DNA of 56,511 nucleotides from Hypholoma sublateritium FD-334 SS-4. Taxonomy: Eukaryota > Basidiomycota > Agaricomycetes > Agaricales > Strophariaceae. The notes below the pieces were generated by a model. The model saw only the letters and a list, made by a program, of their open reading frames with translations, ran no database searches and was not told the origin of the DNA. Positions 1 through 11,019 of the stretch are shown piece after piece (the stretch's first letter is position 1; every line of letters starts with the position of its first letter). Both the position numbers and the translations under genes were made by a program. The stretch covers positions 1 through 56,511 of the forward strand of contig KN817693.1 of assembly GCA_000827495.1 (NCBI GenBank), in the 5' to 3' direction.

Positions 1-1798
1 AGGTGAATGCGAGGATACCGCGAAGGGGAGCACCCAGCTCAAGGGCAGTCTTAGCGCTCGTGACGATGTGGAAACCAGGTCCCTGTAAAGAATGAGCAAC
101 AAGAATAGATATGCATAAGAAGTACACTCACTTGGGACTCCATGAATCCAGCGCGAGAGGTGGTCGCAGGACGCGACATCTCCGTAGGTTCACGACCATC
201 GCGAATTCGGTCTCGGCATTACTGGTTGCTTTCATGTTTGCGAACTCGTATGAGCCTTCTTCGCTGATGTCATCGAAGCCTCCCGCGATCATCACCTTCG
301 CCTTCCCAGACAAGATAGTGTAGGACGCAATTTCCAAAGATTGGAGAGCAGTCGCACTATTGAACTCGTTTTAACATTGTACCTCGATCAGATGAAAAGA
401 AAGGCATACCAGGCACCAATGGAGATCTTGACGGGCCCACTCGACGACAAGAGCGGGAGATTGACCCATCCAGCAGTCGTGTTGATGAAACTAAGAAGGT
501 ATGTCAGCGATGAAACTTAAATGAACGATTGTGTTGACGTTTCCTGCAAGATATCGTTCTGCACTTCCTTCTCGTCGCGGCGATCCTTGAACATCTTGCT
601 CATGCTGACAGTTCCACCCATGCCGCTACCCAAACCAGTGCCGACCTCCGAGGGATGCATGTGTTTGTAAAGGTCATAGGGATCAGTGACACCGGAGGCG
701 TTCAGTGCCTCGATTGTGCTAACGAGAGCCCACAAAGTGGTACGATCGGTCTGAGCGAGATATCGTGTGGAATTCCGTAGCGCCCAGCATGCCATCCGGT
801 AGGAATCTAGCCTACAACTAAGCGGCTAAACTTGAAGGCCTTGGGCACGAAGACGCAGGCGCCCTTCTTGAACTTAGCGAACCACTGGCCGCCTTCGCCA
901 GCCCATACGTCGCACTTGTCGCCGTGCTGCAACTTGAATTTCTGCGCCTCTGAGTCTGATGATGGACTCCAGATCGTGGATGAGCTCGACCTCCTGGTTG
1001 AAGACCTTCTTGGTGAGATCGTAACCGCGGAAAAGCTCGTGTTCTACGAAGAATTAGTGTTATATACACTGCGTGATCGGAAAACACATACCGATGAGAC
1101 GAACACCGGCGTGCTTCAAGATCTCCGCTTCGTATCAGCCCTTGATGTCCTTGTCGTCAACGGGTTCGTTCATCTTGCTATCCACCCATCCAACGTACAA
1201 TGCACCATCTTTCGATCGACCGTCAAAGTGCTTGATCAAGCCCATGAGCCAGGCCATCTCGATACAGCCTTCGATAGTGAATTCGCCATGAACTTCCATC
1301 TCTCATCTCGTGCGAGAGCTTCCCCATGGTCCGACTTCACCATAACCAGCGACGACGACAACCTTGTCAAGATCAACAAACCCACGAAGGTGAGAAAGAT
1401 CGGACAGAGATTTGGATGATTCGAGTGAAGGGAAATCGAAGCGGATGTTGGCACGGGGGAGAACCTCCACGGTTTGAAGGAGTCGCTCGGCCTCGACACC
1501 GTGAATGACCTTGAAATCAGCAGAGTTGTCGCGAGCGATGGCACGGCGAAGATACGCCTTCTTGTTGAGCTTGATGCGGATGCGCGTCGTGATGTCGGCA
1601 AGATCTGGAAGGCGATCCATACCACCGTTCAAGTCAGCCCAGATAGGCTCAACCTGCGTGATACTGAACAAGAGGGGATGCATGAGGCCGAGAATATTGA
1701 AGGCCATCTCTTTGGCAGAGAATGTTCGAACACCGTAGCTTTCTAGTTCGTGGGCGGCGATGTTGGTAGGACCCATAAGACCGGTTCCGCGAGTCCAC
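1..1798 (-). pseudogene. FAS2: Fatty acid synthase alpha (FAS2) fragment, ketoreductase to ketosynthase, disrupted
   Basis: Translation on the minus strand gives the fungal type I FAS alpha region running from WTRGTGLMGPTN through the ketoreductase (DNSADFKVIHGVEAE, VVAGYGEVGPWG) into the ketosynthase, including GACATAL with the nucleophilic Cys, and ends at the window edge in GILAFT. Introns at 1044-1091, around 490-535 and around 355-412 keep plausible GT-AG borders. The reading frame is broken. There is TGA at 1135-1137 where homologues have Arg, TAG at 807-809 where homologues have Gln, and frame changes near 940-970, 750-765 and 195. Both stops fit C-to-T changes on the coding strand. 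The 5' end is lost: nothing of the acyl carrier or upstream parts is present past the intron near 1800. The family normally makes the alpha chain of the cytosolic fatty acid megasynthase; this copy cannot. Sequencing indels could explain the frameshifts but less easily the two stops. Confidence 0.85.
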
Positions 1799-2518
1799 CT
1801 TTGGATGGATATGTCAATGAAAAGATAAAATTTACTGTGAAACGAAAACATTCCCAATAACAACACCTGCCAAGCAAAGATATTCTCCCCGGCTTTCGGA
1901 TGCCCTGCGTTACCTGCGGCCGGGGTATTCGGTCAGTCACCCCGCTGAAAGGCTGTGCGGCGCGCCGCTACCGCCGCCGCCGCCCAGCAGGCGGGTAGCT
2001 AGACTCCTTCCACAGGCAGGCGGCGGCGGTAGCGACGACTGGGGCCGCCGCATCCACCTTGGTCGGGTTGGGCTAGGCGGCGCTCACTACACGCGGCGCT
2101 GTTGGGGGTGGCGCGCAGGCGGTTGGGGTTGCTTCTGGGCGAGCGGGGTCGGCGTCGCATTGGTTGCAGCTCCCGACGCTGTGGAAGGAGCTGTCAACAC
2201 ATGGGGCCTCCAATGAGGAACGTGCAGGTGAGTGAACGCGTCACAGTTGAGAAGAATTCCCTATTCGGAAGTTCCACCGTGTTTAGGGCAGGTTGAAAGT
2301 ACTTAGCGCCTTGCCGTCGCCGTCTTCCTCCACTTCGTCACGCATGACCCTTTCTGCCACCCCAACAGGATGCGGCATGTTTACGCCCCTCCCCCTGCTC
2401 GCCCCATGCAAGTAGCGCGGTACTGCGCCCCTCGGCATGACTCTCCACAGGCGTGCTTGTGCACCGATGGCGCGGCAGATTGTCAGTGGTGGTAGTGGCA
2501 AGGTAAGCGCTCGCCCGA
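1799..2518. other. GC-rich spacer between the two inverted FAS2 pieces
   Basis: About 0.7 kb of GC-rich sequence separates the minus-strand and plus-strand FAS2 fragments. The first part is the remnant of a FAS2 intron next to the exon border at 1798. No frame here resembles a known protein on either strand. It holds the inverted repeat listed separately. It probably marks the rearrangement junction. Confidence 0.6.
1966..2034. repeat. Perfect 16-bp inverted repeat at the FAS2 junction
   Basis: CGCTACCGCCGCCGCC at 1966-1981 is the exact reverse complement of GGCGGCGGCGGTAGCG at 2019-2034, with a 37-nt loop. The very GC-rich stem would form a stable hairpin. It lies between the two oppositely oriented FAS2 halves. 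Confidence 0.8.
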
Positions 2519-4109
2519 GTACGCGCTCCGGGCCGAGGCGCGTTGACTGTTGCATGCGAAGTTAAGTCCAAGCACTCTCTTGTCGCATATCGATCCCGCC
2601 AGCTGTATTTCCGCCGCACCCAGATCTCTCAGTGGCTCCTGCATGAACAGAACGAGCTGCAGGAGGAATTCGCTTCACGTAAACAACCAGACGAGACCGT
2701 CGACAGCGATTTGTCAACTTCGAAAAGGAAGCCACTCGTCAAGAAAAGGACGCACTCGGATCCTCAGTTCGCCCCTCTACGCAGAGCACTGGCTGTTTGG
2801 GGCCTCACAGCAGACGACATTGGTATCCTTTCTTTCCATGGTACCAGTACGGGAACAAATGTATGTTTCATACGAAGTCATCTTGATGTTTCCTTACTAA
2901 TAAAATTTTTGTAGGAGGAGAACGAGACTCACATCTGGAATGTCATCTTTACCACCCTCTCACGCACCCCCGGCAATGCCGTTCCTATCATGGCTCAAAA
3001 GAGTCCGCTCGGCCACGCCAAGGGTGGTTCAGCAGCATGGCAAGCGGCTCGCCTTTTGCAAACTGTCATTACGGGTATCATTCCTCGAGATAGGAACAGC
3101 GAGTAAGTCGCAAACCTCAGCTATCCGGCATTCTCTGATTTTCTGTCCAGCAACACCGATTCTCACTTCCAAGATAAACAATATTTGATGTTCCCATCAA
3201 TAACCATTCATACGGATGGTATCCGGGCTAGTGTCATGGTATATAATTCTTTTAACTTATTATCTCTATTCAACCAACGTTATCCTTAGTCATCCTTCGG
3301 TTTCGGACAAGTCGACGGAACTGCTCTTGTGGTCCATCCCCGCTACCTCTTCGGTGCCTTGGAACCTACATACTACGAAGAATACAGGAAGAGGAACCGT
3401 GTCCGCGGCTTACAGTCATACAAGGCGACGAGTGAAATGATGATCAAGCACTCGCTCGTCAAGATCAAGGAACACCCGCCTTATCAGGGCGACATGGAAG
3501 GGACCGTTCTCTTGAACTCCATGGCGCGGGCATCCTTCGACCCGAAGACTGGCAAATACTCTTTCCAGAGTAAATTGGCTACTTCTCCACCTATCGACGC
3601 CGTGAACGTGAAAGCGGTATCTGAAATCTTCGATGCCAATGCCTTCTCTGAGACTTCTCCTCTTGGTGTCGGAGTCGATCAAGGTATGTCTTTAATATCG
3701 AGCAATTGGTTAACAAACTAATATTGTATTCTAGAACTAATTTCTTCTGTGCCTTCCCACAACCGCACATTCCTCGCTCGCAACTTCACTGGTGCTGAGA
3801 TTTCCTACTGCCGTTCTCAACCCTCTCCTCCTTCGTCGTTCGCTGCTCGTTGGGTAGGCAAAGAAGCCGTCTACAAATCTCTGGGCGTCAAGTCGAAGGG
3901 CGCCGCTGCTGCCATGAAAGACATTGAAATCTTGAATGGCGCATCCGGTGCTCCCACTGTCCGCCTGCACGGCGAGGCCAAGGCGAAAGCTTCGGAGAGG
4001 GGTGTTTCGAAGGTTCTAATTTCACCGAGTCACTCTTGAGTAATTTTAGCGCATATATGTTGTTCATTATCTGAATTTCTTCCAGACGGCGGCCATCGCA
4101 TTCGCTTAA
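2519..4109 (+). pseudogene. FAS2: FAS2 3' part: ketosynthase C-terminal half and phosphopantetheinyl transferase domain
   Basis: Homology starts with RAPGRGALTVACEV (2522 on) and runs through LAVWGLTADDIG, FHGTST (ketosynthase His), KSPLGHAKGG (second His), DGTALVVHPRYLFG, and the C-terminal phosphopantetheinyl transferase (RNFTGAEISYC, FAARWVGKEAVYKSLG). Introns fit at about 2861-2914, 3102-3150, 3238-3290 and 3683-3734. It takes up FAS2 almost exactly where the minus-strand piece leaves off, but on the other strand. The exons are open until TGA at 4037-4039. A GT-AG intron (4040-4085) and a last exon encoding TAAIAFA (4086-4109) remain recognisable downstream, so the stop removes the natural C terminus. 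There is no upstream start or N-terminal two thirds, so a functional alpha chain is not expected. Confidence 0.85.
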
Positions 4110-4368
4110 GCGTCATAATCCTCGTCATTGTAGGCCATGCTCTCTTAGTCGTTTTACTGTTAGACCACATACCACATCGGCATCGCATTTACATACTCCA
4201 TGTCATATATCTTGTTACCCATAATTTATCAGTAGGTTTCTCGTTTCCCTCAGTGCGTGAAGCCGTGACTTGGTGGACTGCAAACATCAGTATACCATTG
4301 AAAGTGTAGTCTATTTGAGCGCTTGTTTCATTTTCTGCACATTGGGGTGTTAAGTTATGCAGTAAACA

Positions 4369-5880
4369 TCACGGAAGAAGAATTACAGCCTCCATCTCAT
4401 CGACATCGTTAGTCTCTATCCGTGTTATTTTCTTGCCAAGTGCCTTTTCGATCAGCTCGATTTGCATCCACGTCTTCTTGTCATGCACAAAGTTTATCAA
4501 CACACCGCGGCGACCAAAGCGTCCCGTGCGCCCGATTCGGTGTATATATGTCTCGATGTCCGGGCGCTCGTCCGCGCCCTTGCCAGTGACGCGTTCGTTT
4601 ATGAGGGGCAAATCGTAGTTGACAGCCATGTTTACTTGCATGATGTCGATGCCGCGCGCGATGACGTTCGTGGCGATCAGCACCTTTTCGCGGCCCTCGC
4701 GGAATCGGTCGATGATGGCGTCGCGCTCTGCGGCGTCCTTGACGCCATGGAGGGAAGCGACGCGGTGCCCTCGGCGGTCATGCGCTGGGAGATGCGGTCG
4801 GCTGTGTGCCGGTGCTGTGAGATGGGTTGTTGTCAATTCGTGTGCCAGAGCACGTGGCGGCGCACCTGGTAGAAGATGATGCTCTGGCCGATGGTAAACA
4901 GCCGGTACAGCGAGACAAGGATATCGTATCTGTGCTCGGCGTTTCTGCAGTCCATGTAGAACTGGCAGATGTTGTCGACGCTGAGCTCCTTCTGCAGCTC
5001 GATCTTGTTTGCGTTTGGGGCGATCTTCGAGGCGTACGAGCGCACGTGGCCTGGGAGGGTCGCGGAGAAGAGGATGACCTGCAGCTGCTTTGCGCGGAGG
5101 AGACTGCGGGAGATGAGTGTGTGGGGAGGGTGCGTGCGGGGTAGGCGTACTTTTTGACACAGAGGGTCTGCTCGCCGAGCCCATCCTGGTCGAGCATGTT
5201 ATCGACCTCATCTAGCAGGAAAACTTCGACGTGTCGTCGATGACCTGCGCGGTTGTCAGCCAAAGGAAATGAGATACAGCACGCACCTTGCGACGCAGCA
5301 GGTCGGACATCGTGCCCGGCGTGCCGACGATGATCTGCGCGGTGACGTTCGTCGCGTCGTGCGGCAAACTGTCCTTGATCGCGTACACGGTCCGCACGCT
5401 CGTGTACTTGCTCACGGCGGTGATCACGGACATGATCTGGCGCGCGAGCTCGCGGGACCGCGCGAGGGAGATCGCCTGCGGTTTGTTGAGGTCGTAGTCG
5501 ATGCGGGTCAGCATCGTGAACACGAACGCGGCCGTCTTGCCCGTGCCAGACTGCGACTGCCCGATCATGTTCGTTGGCCTACCCGGGTCGCGGTGAGCTG
5601 TGCGCGCGAAGCTGGGATGCAACAATGAAGTACGCACGCGGCACGGGTCAGTGAGGAGGAATGGTAGCGCCTTCTCCTGGATCTTCGACGGCTTGTCGAA
5701 GCCCATCGCGAATAAGCCCTTGAGGAGATCGGGGTGCCTGCGGGGCGCGGTCAGCGGCTGCCACTCCTGCGTGAAAAACAAGGAAAGCGGCGATCGCGAT
5801 AGACGCACAGGCCGAGCTCTTGGAATGTCTCCGCGCTGTATAGCGGCGAGTTGTGGTTGCCCTGCTGATCGGCGAGCGCA
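4369..5880 (-). pseudogene. DBP5: DEAD-box RNA helicase DBP5-like, 5'-truncated and frameshifted
   Basis: Minus-strand exons (about 5880-5809, 5737-5645, 5578-5287, 5244-5151, 5103-4866, 4814-4369) spell Dbp5: NSPLYSAETFQELGL, GFDKPSKIQEKALPFLL (Q motif), GQSQSGTGKT (Walker A), [34 protein letters not shown] (motif II, DEVD), [10 protein letters not shown] (motif III, SAT), [18 protein letters not shown] and [13 protein letters not shown]. Dbp5 normally remodels mRNPs at the cytoplasmic face of the nuclear pore. The N-terminal extension of roughly 90-110 residues is missing. Two one-base losses break the frame, near 5225-5240 before the DEVD motif and near 4761-4768 after MTAEG. Cys replaces expected Arg in places (TLCVK, NICQF), as CGC-to-TGC decay would give. 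The copy is GC-rich compared with genes in the right half of the window. A second, intact DBP5 should exist elsewhere unless these are sequencing errors. Confidence 0.8.
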
Positions 5881-6000
5881 GTAAGCAAGTGGAGTCAGTC
5901 AGCTTGTAATCCATATAAGATGTTAGCAGGCCCGGGATAGTACAGGTAGTGTAATTACATAGGTACCATACGATGGACGGTACAACTTGTTCTCGATTTT

Positions 6001-7175
6001 TTACCAGAGCTCGACGCTGTTCTCTTTGTCATATGCACGAGCCCGCTTTTTCGCCCTCTTATCAAGCTCCAGTATCCTCTTGACGCCCGACAAAAGCCGA
6101 CCAGCAGCGCCCTCAGTCATGCCCAGGTGTATATAGAAATCCTTGCCGAATTCAGCAACAGTCTCAGCATAAACAATACCCTCTTGCTCGAAAAGAGGTA
6201 CATATTGAGGCAGGTTGAGCTGAGGAAACTTGCGGTGAAGCCTATCGATGACGTCGGAGAGGGACAAGGCTTCCTTGTTATTATCGCTGTCGGTACTCTC
6301 CTCAGCGGAATCGGGAGAGCGACTGCGCTTCAAGCCTCGAGTTGCAGGCCCCGCAGTGGGGTTGATGTTGGACTTGGTTAAAGGAACATTGTTTATATGG
6401 ACATGGATAGGAGGGATCAATGGCTGCGAGGCTGAGCTCTTGTGAACGCGGCTGGTCTTCTTCTTTCGGGCTTGGACTGGAGCAGGGTTCTATAGACGTC
6501 GTCAGTGAGCTGTCGGGTAATAAAAACGAAGCGTACGAGGTGTATGATTTCCATGAAAACCTCCCGCTGACGGCGAGGCCGGTTCTTTGTCTTGAGAAGA
6601 GTGCGAAACGCTCCGTCAACATCATCCGAGTCGTCAATTGCAAGCCGATGCACAGGCCCGCGTTTTGGTTCGTCGTTAGATCTCCATCCAAGCTGAGCTG
6701 TGGCGCGATCTAAGGCCATGTTGGCGAGAACGCGATCGAAAAAATCTTCGCGGGGAATGTCCGCGGGGAAATCGATGTCACGTATAATCCCTTTTTTGAG
6801 GGGTAATCGGACGGTAACGGTTCCGACTGGTTTACGACGGGTTAGATCAATAAAATCTAATTTTGTGAAAAGATTAAAGGACGCACCATGTGCTGGCACC
6901 GGAGCAATTTGAAGCGGAGGTTGGTTATTGAACTGAAGGTCGATGTCTTCGTCCTCATTGCCAGATTCCCCTGCCTCTTCACGCAGGAGGCCGCCGTCTA
7001 AAGCGTGGTTCATCAGAGCCACGGCATAATCTTCATGAGCTGGAGGAGGCATGGGGCCTATTCCTAACAGGTAGGCAGCCCTACCAGTACCGGCTCGCTG
7101 TGGAGTGCGATGAGTGTTTGTATGCTGAGAGTAGTTCGGATTCATATCGTTGCGGCCTACCAAAGAGGCATTCAT
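6001..7175 (-). CDS. Agaricomycete hypothetical with PB1/ubiquitin-like N-terminal region and SAM-like C-terminal region
   Basis: Two exons, with an intron at 6490-6536 (donor GTACGC, acceptor CTATAG) joining MEIIHL to NPAPVQARKKK, give about 375 residues. Residues 85-190 look like a small beta-grasp-type domain: VGTVTVRLPLKKG, DIPREDFFDRVLANM, LGWR, then a basic PRRQREVFMEI. A basic serine-rich linker follows (KRSRSPDS). The C terminus (KFPQLNLPQYVPLFEQEGI, GKDFYIHLGMTEGAAGRLL) reads like a SAM-type helical bundle followed by a basic tail (KRAKKRARA). From memory of this Agaricomycete family, longer members carry a Trp/Cys/His-containing middle segment that is absent here. The start could be the first Met or MNPNYSQ eleven codons in. 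It is divergent from the DUF6698 gene to the right. Function is unknown; a nuclear scaffold or element-associated role is only a guess. Confidence 0.65.
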
Positions 7176-7712
7176 GGCCTTTATACCATGGGTTATGCGC
7201 GGCTCCTCCCTAGCGACAGGGTCAAAGGGTCTACATTGCAGTGACGTCGTTCATTACGCTGGCGAAGGCGCTAACGGTGGAAGACTGGTAACGTGGCAGA
7301 GCCTTGACGGAAAGAGCTACGAGCGGCGCGTCGCATTCAGATTACTACATGGGTTTTCTGGCAGTAAAAAAAGGAGTGCAACCAAAAACGCCGAAGTGCT
7401 TACATATCCTGCGAACAGCCGGAATAGGGAAGGCCGCCCCAGTCAAGCCCCAGTACGCAGCTCCAACATACGTTCCAGCAGTGGACCGAGCGTCATTAGA
7501 GATCCATTCAGCGCAGTTTGAACCACCCGCCGTTGCCAAGCGCAAACGGGGTTATTGTCGCTGCATTTCGGATGACAAACGCCGCTGTGGTTTGGCTGTG
7601 GTGCTCAATGAAAGAACGCGGCCAGCCCTGAGCATCATACCAGTTAGTACCGCATAACAAAAGGAGCGGCGTACCTTGTTCGATGAAAAATCCCCCATTT
7701 TCTGCAGCGTCA
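7176..7712. other. Intergenic region of a divergent gene pair
   Basis: About 0.5 kb between the starts of the minus-strand PB1-like gene and the plus-strand DUF6698 gene. Short open frames occur on both strands but none resembles a known protein. It probably holds both promoters. An ATG at 7683, in frame with the one at 7713, could extend the right-hand gene by ten residues. Confidence 0.5.
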
Positions 7713-9378
7713 ATGTCCACGCTTACTGCCGCCTCCTCGCAGCCCCCAAACCCACTGCATCCAAACCCCGTCGATTCTTTACTCGGAGGTGACGGCAATG
7801 CGGACCAAGCGGACCCTGCTGTCTGGAAGCGCCGATTTCATGCTCTTCAAGAAAGCGTGAATGCTCAAAACAAATCTAAAAGAAAATCTGGGTCAGTAAA
7901 TCTGATCAACACCCAAAATCGAACAGAATTGACAAATAGGAACTTATTAGCAATGCAACTCCTATCAGTCAGCTTGGACGTGGCATTCGCAAAGTTATCT
8001 TCATCTGCGGAGAAATCAAAGACTTGGTTTCTGAATCAGATAACCGTTGTGCTTACGTGGAAGACCCAGAGAACCCCGATCTGAGCAGCGAATTTGAAGA
8101 GCTCAACGACGATGAAGTTGAGGAGCTGAAACGCGAGTACGTTCTACTAATCGAGTTTTGCTTATATCTGTTTGTTCTCAAGGCTGATGCTTAATCTCCA
8201 AGCTGGGAACGTAGCCACGCCGCCGTTCAAGCGCTTAACCGCCTCATCCCCAACTTCCAGAAGAAGATTGACAATGGATCGCCTGAGGAGCTCAATACGT
8301 TCTACGTAGAGGTGAGTAACGTAGCCCTATATACCAGTATATCTGCTTACTGAATTTACAATAGCTTCAGCGCGGCGCTGACAGCGCCCGTAGTGATGAC
8401 TTGAATCGAATCCGTGCGTGTATCGCGGATTGGTTGAATGCAACGCAACCCCGCCCCGAGATTTTGTTGAATCCCAGCTGCCGAAAGAATCGAGGAATCC
8501 AGCACGATGTAACAGGACAACTCCTATGCCCTGCAGAGTTTGACTGGAGTAACCTTGTGTGAGTCAGTTGTTTACGCACTCGATGAAGTGGTCTCACCCT
8601 GGCCCTTTACGAGCAGTGTTCGTGCTAAACTGCGTGCAGCCGAGGAGAAATTCGACTGGCTATGCAGCTATCATTCCAGGTGCTTCTATGCGAGGCATAA
8701 CCCAACTGCAAATCGGCTGGAGTCAGGGTACTTGAAGAGCACTCTCCTCATCAGGGTGTGTTGATTTTCCACTGTTTTCTAGTTCATGCTTTGTCCTGAG
8801 CATTGCTACAGGTTTACAAAGCCATATTTACATCTCCCTCATCCGCCAAGAATACTCCTGACGAGGATGAGGATGTTGAAAACATGCCTCCAGCCAAGCT
8901 GCAGAAGATCTCGTCTGGCAAAAGTCCCCTACGCCGCAACGTGGCGTCCAAGGTTCATCTGAACGACAAGGTTACTTCCAGATCCATCGCATACGCTGCC
9001 GTACAGGTATATCCCTTTTTATTGCGCGTCGTTCTACGCTTATCGGCGGTCGACAGCTGCACTTTAACTTGCAAACTGCGGCTTCGTGGGCCTCAATCTA
9101 TGGGGGATTTGACTACCAAGGGCTGTATAACTACATTGTTGATTTCTTTGATGATGCTCCGGGGCCGGAAGCAAAGAAACGCTCCAAGGACTTGCTCGAC
9201 TGGTGGTCAAGGTAAGCGCCATCCTTTCAGCTTCTCGGGTTCTAACTAGTACTAAAGCCGCGTCCATTCCAGTAAAATCTTCTCAGGTGCTGCTGTTCGT
9301 CGTCAAACAAATACCTCAGCTTCTCGCAAAGCACTGAGGCAGCAGCGTGCAGCTCCTGAAGGCGAGGAGGCCGCCTGA
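7713..9378 (+). CDS. DUF6698-type Agaricomycete protein
   Basis: Seven or eight exons can be joined with GT-AG introns. The first junction joins KSKRKSG to NATPISQLGRGIRKV across the intron from 7893. Later exons carry the family core: GADSARSDDLNRIRACIADWL, NRGIQHDVTGQLLCPAEFDW, LRAAEEKF, and after an acidic insert (PDEDEDVENMPPAKL) the C-terminal ASWASIYGGFDYQGLYNYIVDFF and a basic end. The order R(S)DD, then HD/ERTG-LLCPAEFDW, then a C-terminal YxxIVDFF is what I recall of DUF6698, a family expanded in Agaricomycetes with no known biochemical role. No frame break was seen, so the gene may be live despite the decayed surroundings. It is transcribed away from the gene at 6001-7175. Start chosen at the second in-frame ATG; 7683 is equally possible. 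Confidence 0.65.
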
Positions 9379-10691
9379 GCTGTGTTCGTCGTTTGGCCGA
9401 CGGTTATCCACCGTGCTTGCCCCAACATACTGGCCTAGGTTTCAGATATAAGCTTCAGCACTCATTGTATGCTTCAGTAATTAAGCACGCCTTTGCCTGT
9501 ATAATATCTCAATGTAATTTTTTTCCTTTGAACTCTGTAACAATATGCACTCGAAGTCAATGCAGTTGGCCATGACAGGCCCAAACTTCTATAAGATAAC
9601 AAAAGAGGGAAGTTGACTAAAGAAATGTGCACGCATCACGCACACGAGGATCTACAGGTGTAGCACATGCATTTAGATAAACTCCGAGCAGGGTCCTAAG
9701 TCCCTCTTCCAAACCTTCCGCCATTGCGCTTCGCAGTCGCCACCAATCGTACCAGACAAAAGCACATCCATTTCGAGCCTGAATAGCCCCTCGTGCGCGG
9801 GCAGCGACGAGTCGCTCGAACTCTCCGTCCGTAGCTTCTGGTAAATTCCGTCTAAGTCCTCCCGTTTGTAAGACTGATCGGCTGGTGGAAGGCGTCATCA
9901 CAGCAGTCTGCGTCTGTCTTCTCACCTTCCTGTGGCGCTATAAGCTGACGGAGAAAGGCGAGCGTGTAAACCAGCAGCGGACGGCGCTCCGCTGGCACTG
10001 TCGAGCGGTACTTCCGCCCCGGTCGAAGATGTGGGGACTGCGGCGGATGCTCAAGCTGCCACAGCGACCCCAAACCGGCCGTCCGCGTCCTCCTAGTAGC
10101 CGCTGCGCACAGCGCCGGCGTCCACACACGCACGAGCCAATGCATGAGCGGCGCTCCGCGACCGCGGCAAGCAGCGCGAGTTGAACCTCGTGCGCAGCGG
10201 CTGCAAGGCGACGGCGGGGTTGATTGGTTAGCAGGCAGTTTGAAAAGCCGCGGCAGAAGGCAGCGTTCCCAGTCGAAGACTCTAGCACTCACCGCGCTCC
10301 TGGGCCGAGGGAGGGTTCTTCACGGGTGCGCGAGCTTCTGAAAGAACGCGACGCGCATTGTCTTCGCGTCGGCGTCGCGGCTGGGGTCCAGCCAGCGCGA
10401 TGGCAAAGAAGCGGCGGATATCGGGGCGATGTTTGGGCAGGGCCTTGCAGCCAGAACCGTCGGCGCCCACGGCAAGACACCACGAGCGGATGCCAGCGGC
10501 CGCAGCACGAGCGACGCAGCAGCCAGGCCGCCAGTCCGATGCAGCCCCCGCTTGGGCGGCGGTCGAGGAGAGGGTCACGCCTTCCACGCGCTCCCGATGC
10601 GCGCCGTTCGACATCGCAGAGGCGTCCGGGCACTAAGGAAGGAGGCGCGTCAGATGAGGACGAGCGAGGTGCAGGTGCGAGGGTGAACCGG

Positions 10692-10767
10692 CTGATGCCG
10701 CGCTGCTGGGCGTCGCACACGCCTGACGAAGTGCAGAGGCGCCAAGCACCGCGACAGCAGATGGGCC
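10692..10767 (+). repeat. Copy A of a dispersed element fragment (HTPDEVQRRQ motif)
   Basis: About 75 bp aligns with the reverse complement of 14.66-14.74 kb at roughly three quarters identity. In one frame it encodes RCWASHTPDEVQRRQAP. Most differences between the copies are G/A or C/T transitions, and copy A retains the G or C. It looks like a remnant of a repeated protein-coding sequence, perhaps from a transposon. Confidence 0.6.
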
Positions 10768-11019
10768 AGCCAGGCTCTAGGACTTTTTGCTCAAAAAAAG
10801 CGACGTTTACCGGGGGAGAGTGCCTGAGCGGGACGCTCTGGAGTCAAACGGAGGACTGCCGGCGGGCAGCGTCTTAAGCAGGAGCGAGAGACGCGAGTGA
10901 ACGGAGTGGGAATGCGAACGAACAATCAACGTATTTTCAAGTTACCACAGTTCTAACATCTGAGTTTTACTTCAAGTTAATCAACGAGGCACGTGAACAT
11001 GAATTAAATGAATGAATCA

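Noticed and set aside
832..1419. Plus-strand frame of 195 codons opposite the FAS2 fragment
   Set aside because: It is the antisense shadow of conserved FAS2 sequence on the minus strand.
9852..10292. Minus-strand open frame of about 146 codons
   Set aside because: Overlaps several equally long frames, shows no homology and has no splice or start support.
10224..10877. Long open frame on the plus strand in GC-rich DNA, over 200 codons
   Set aside because: Frames of similar length exist on both strands here because stops are rare in GC-rich sequence; the residues are dominated by Arg, Ala and Ser with no domain. Only the HTPDEVQR fragment is repeated elsewhere.
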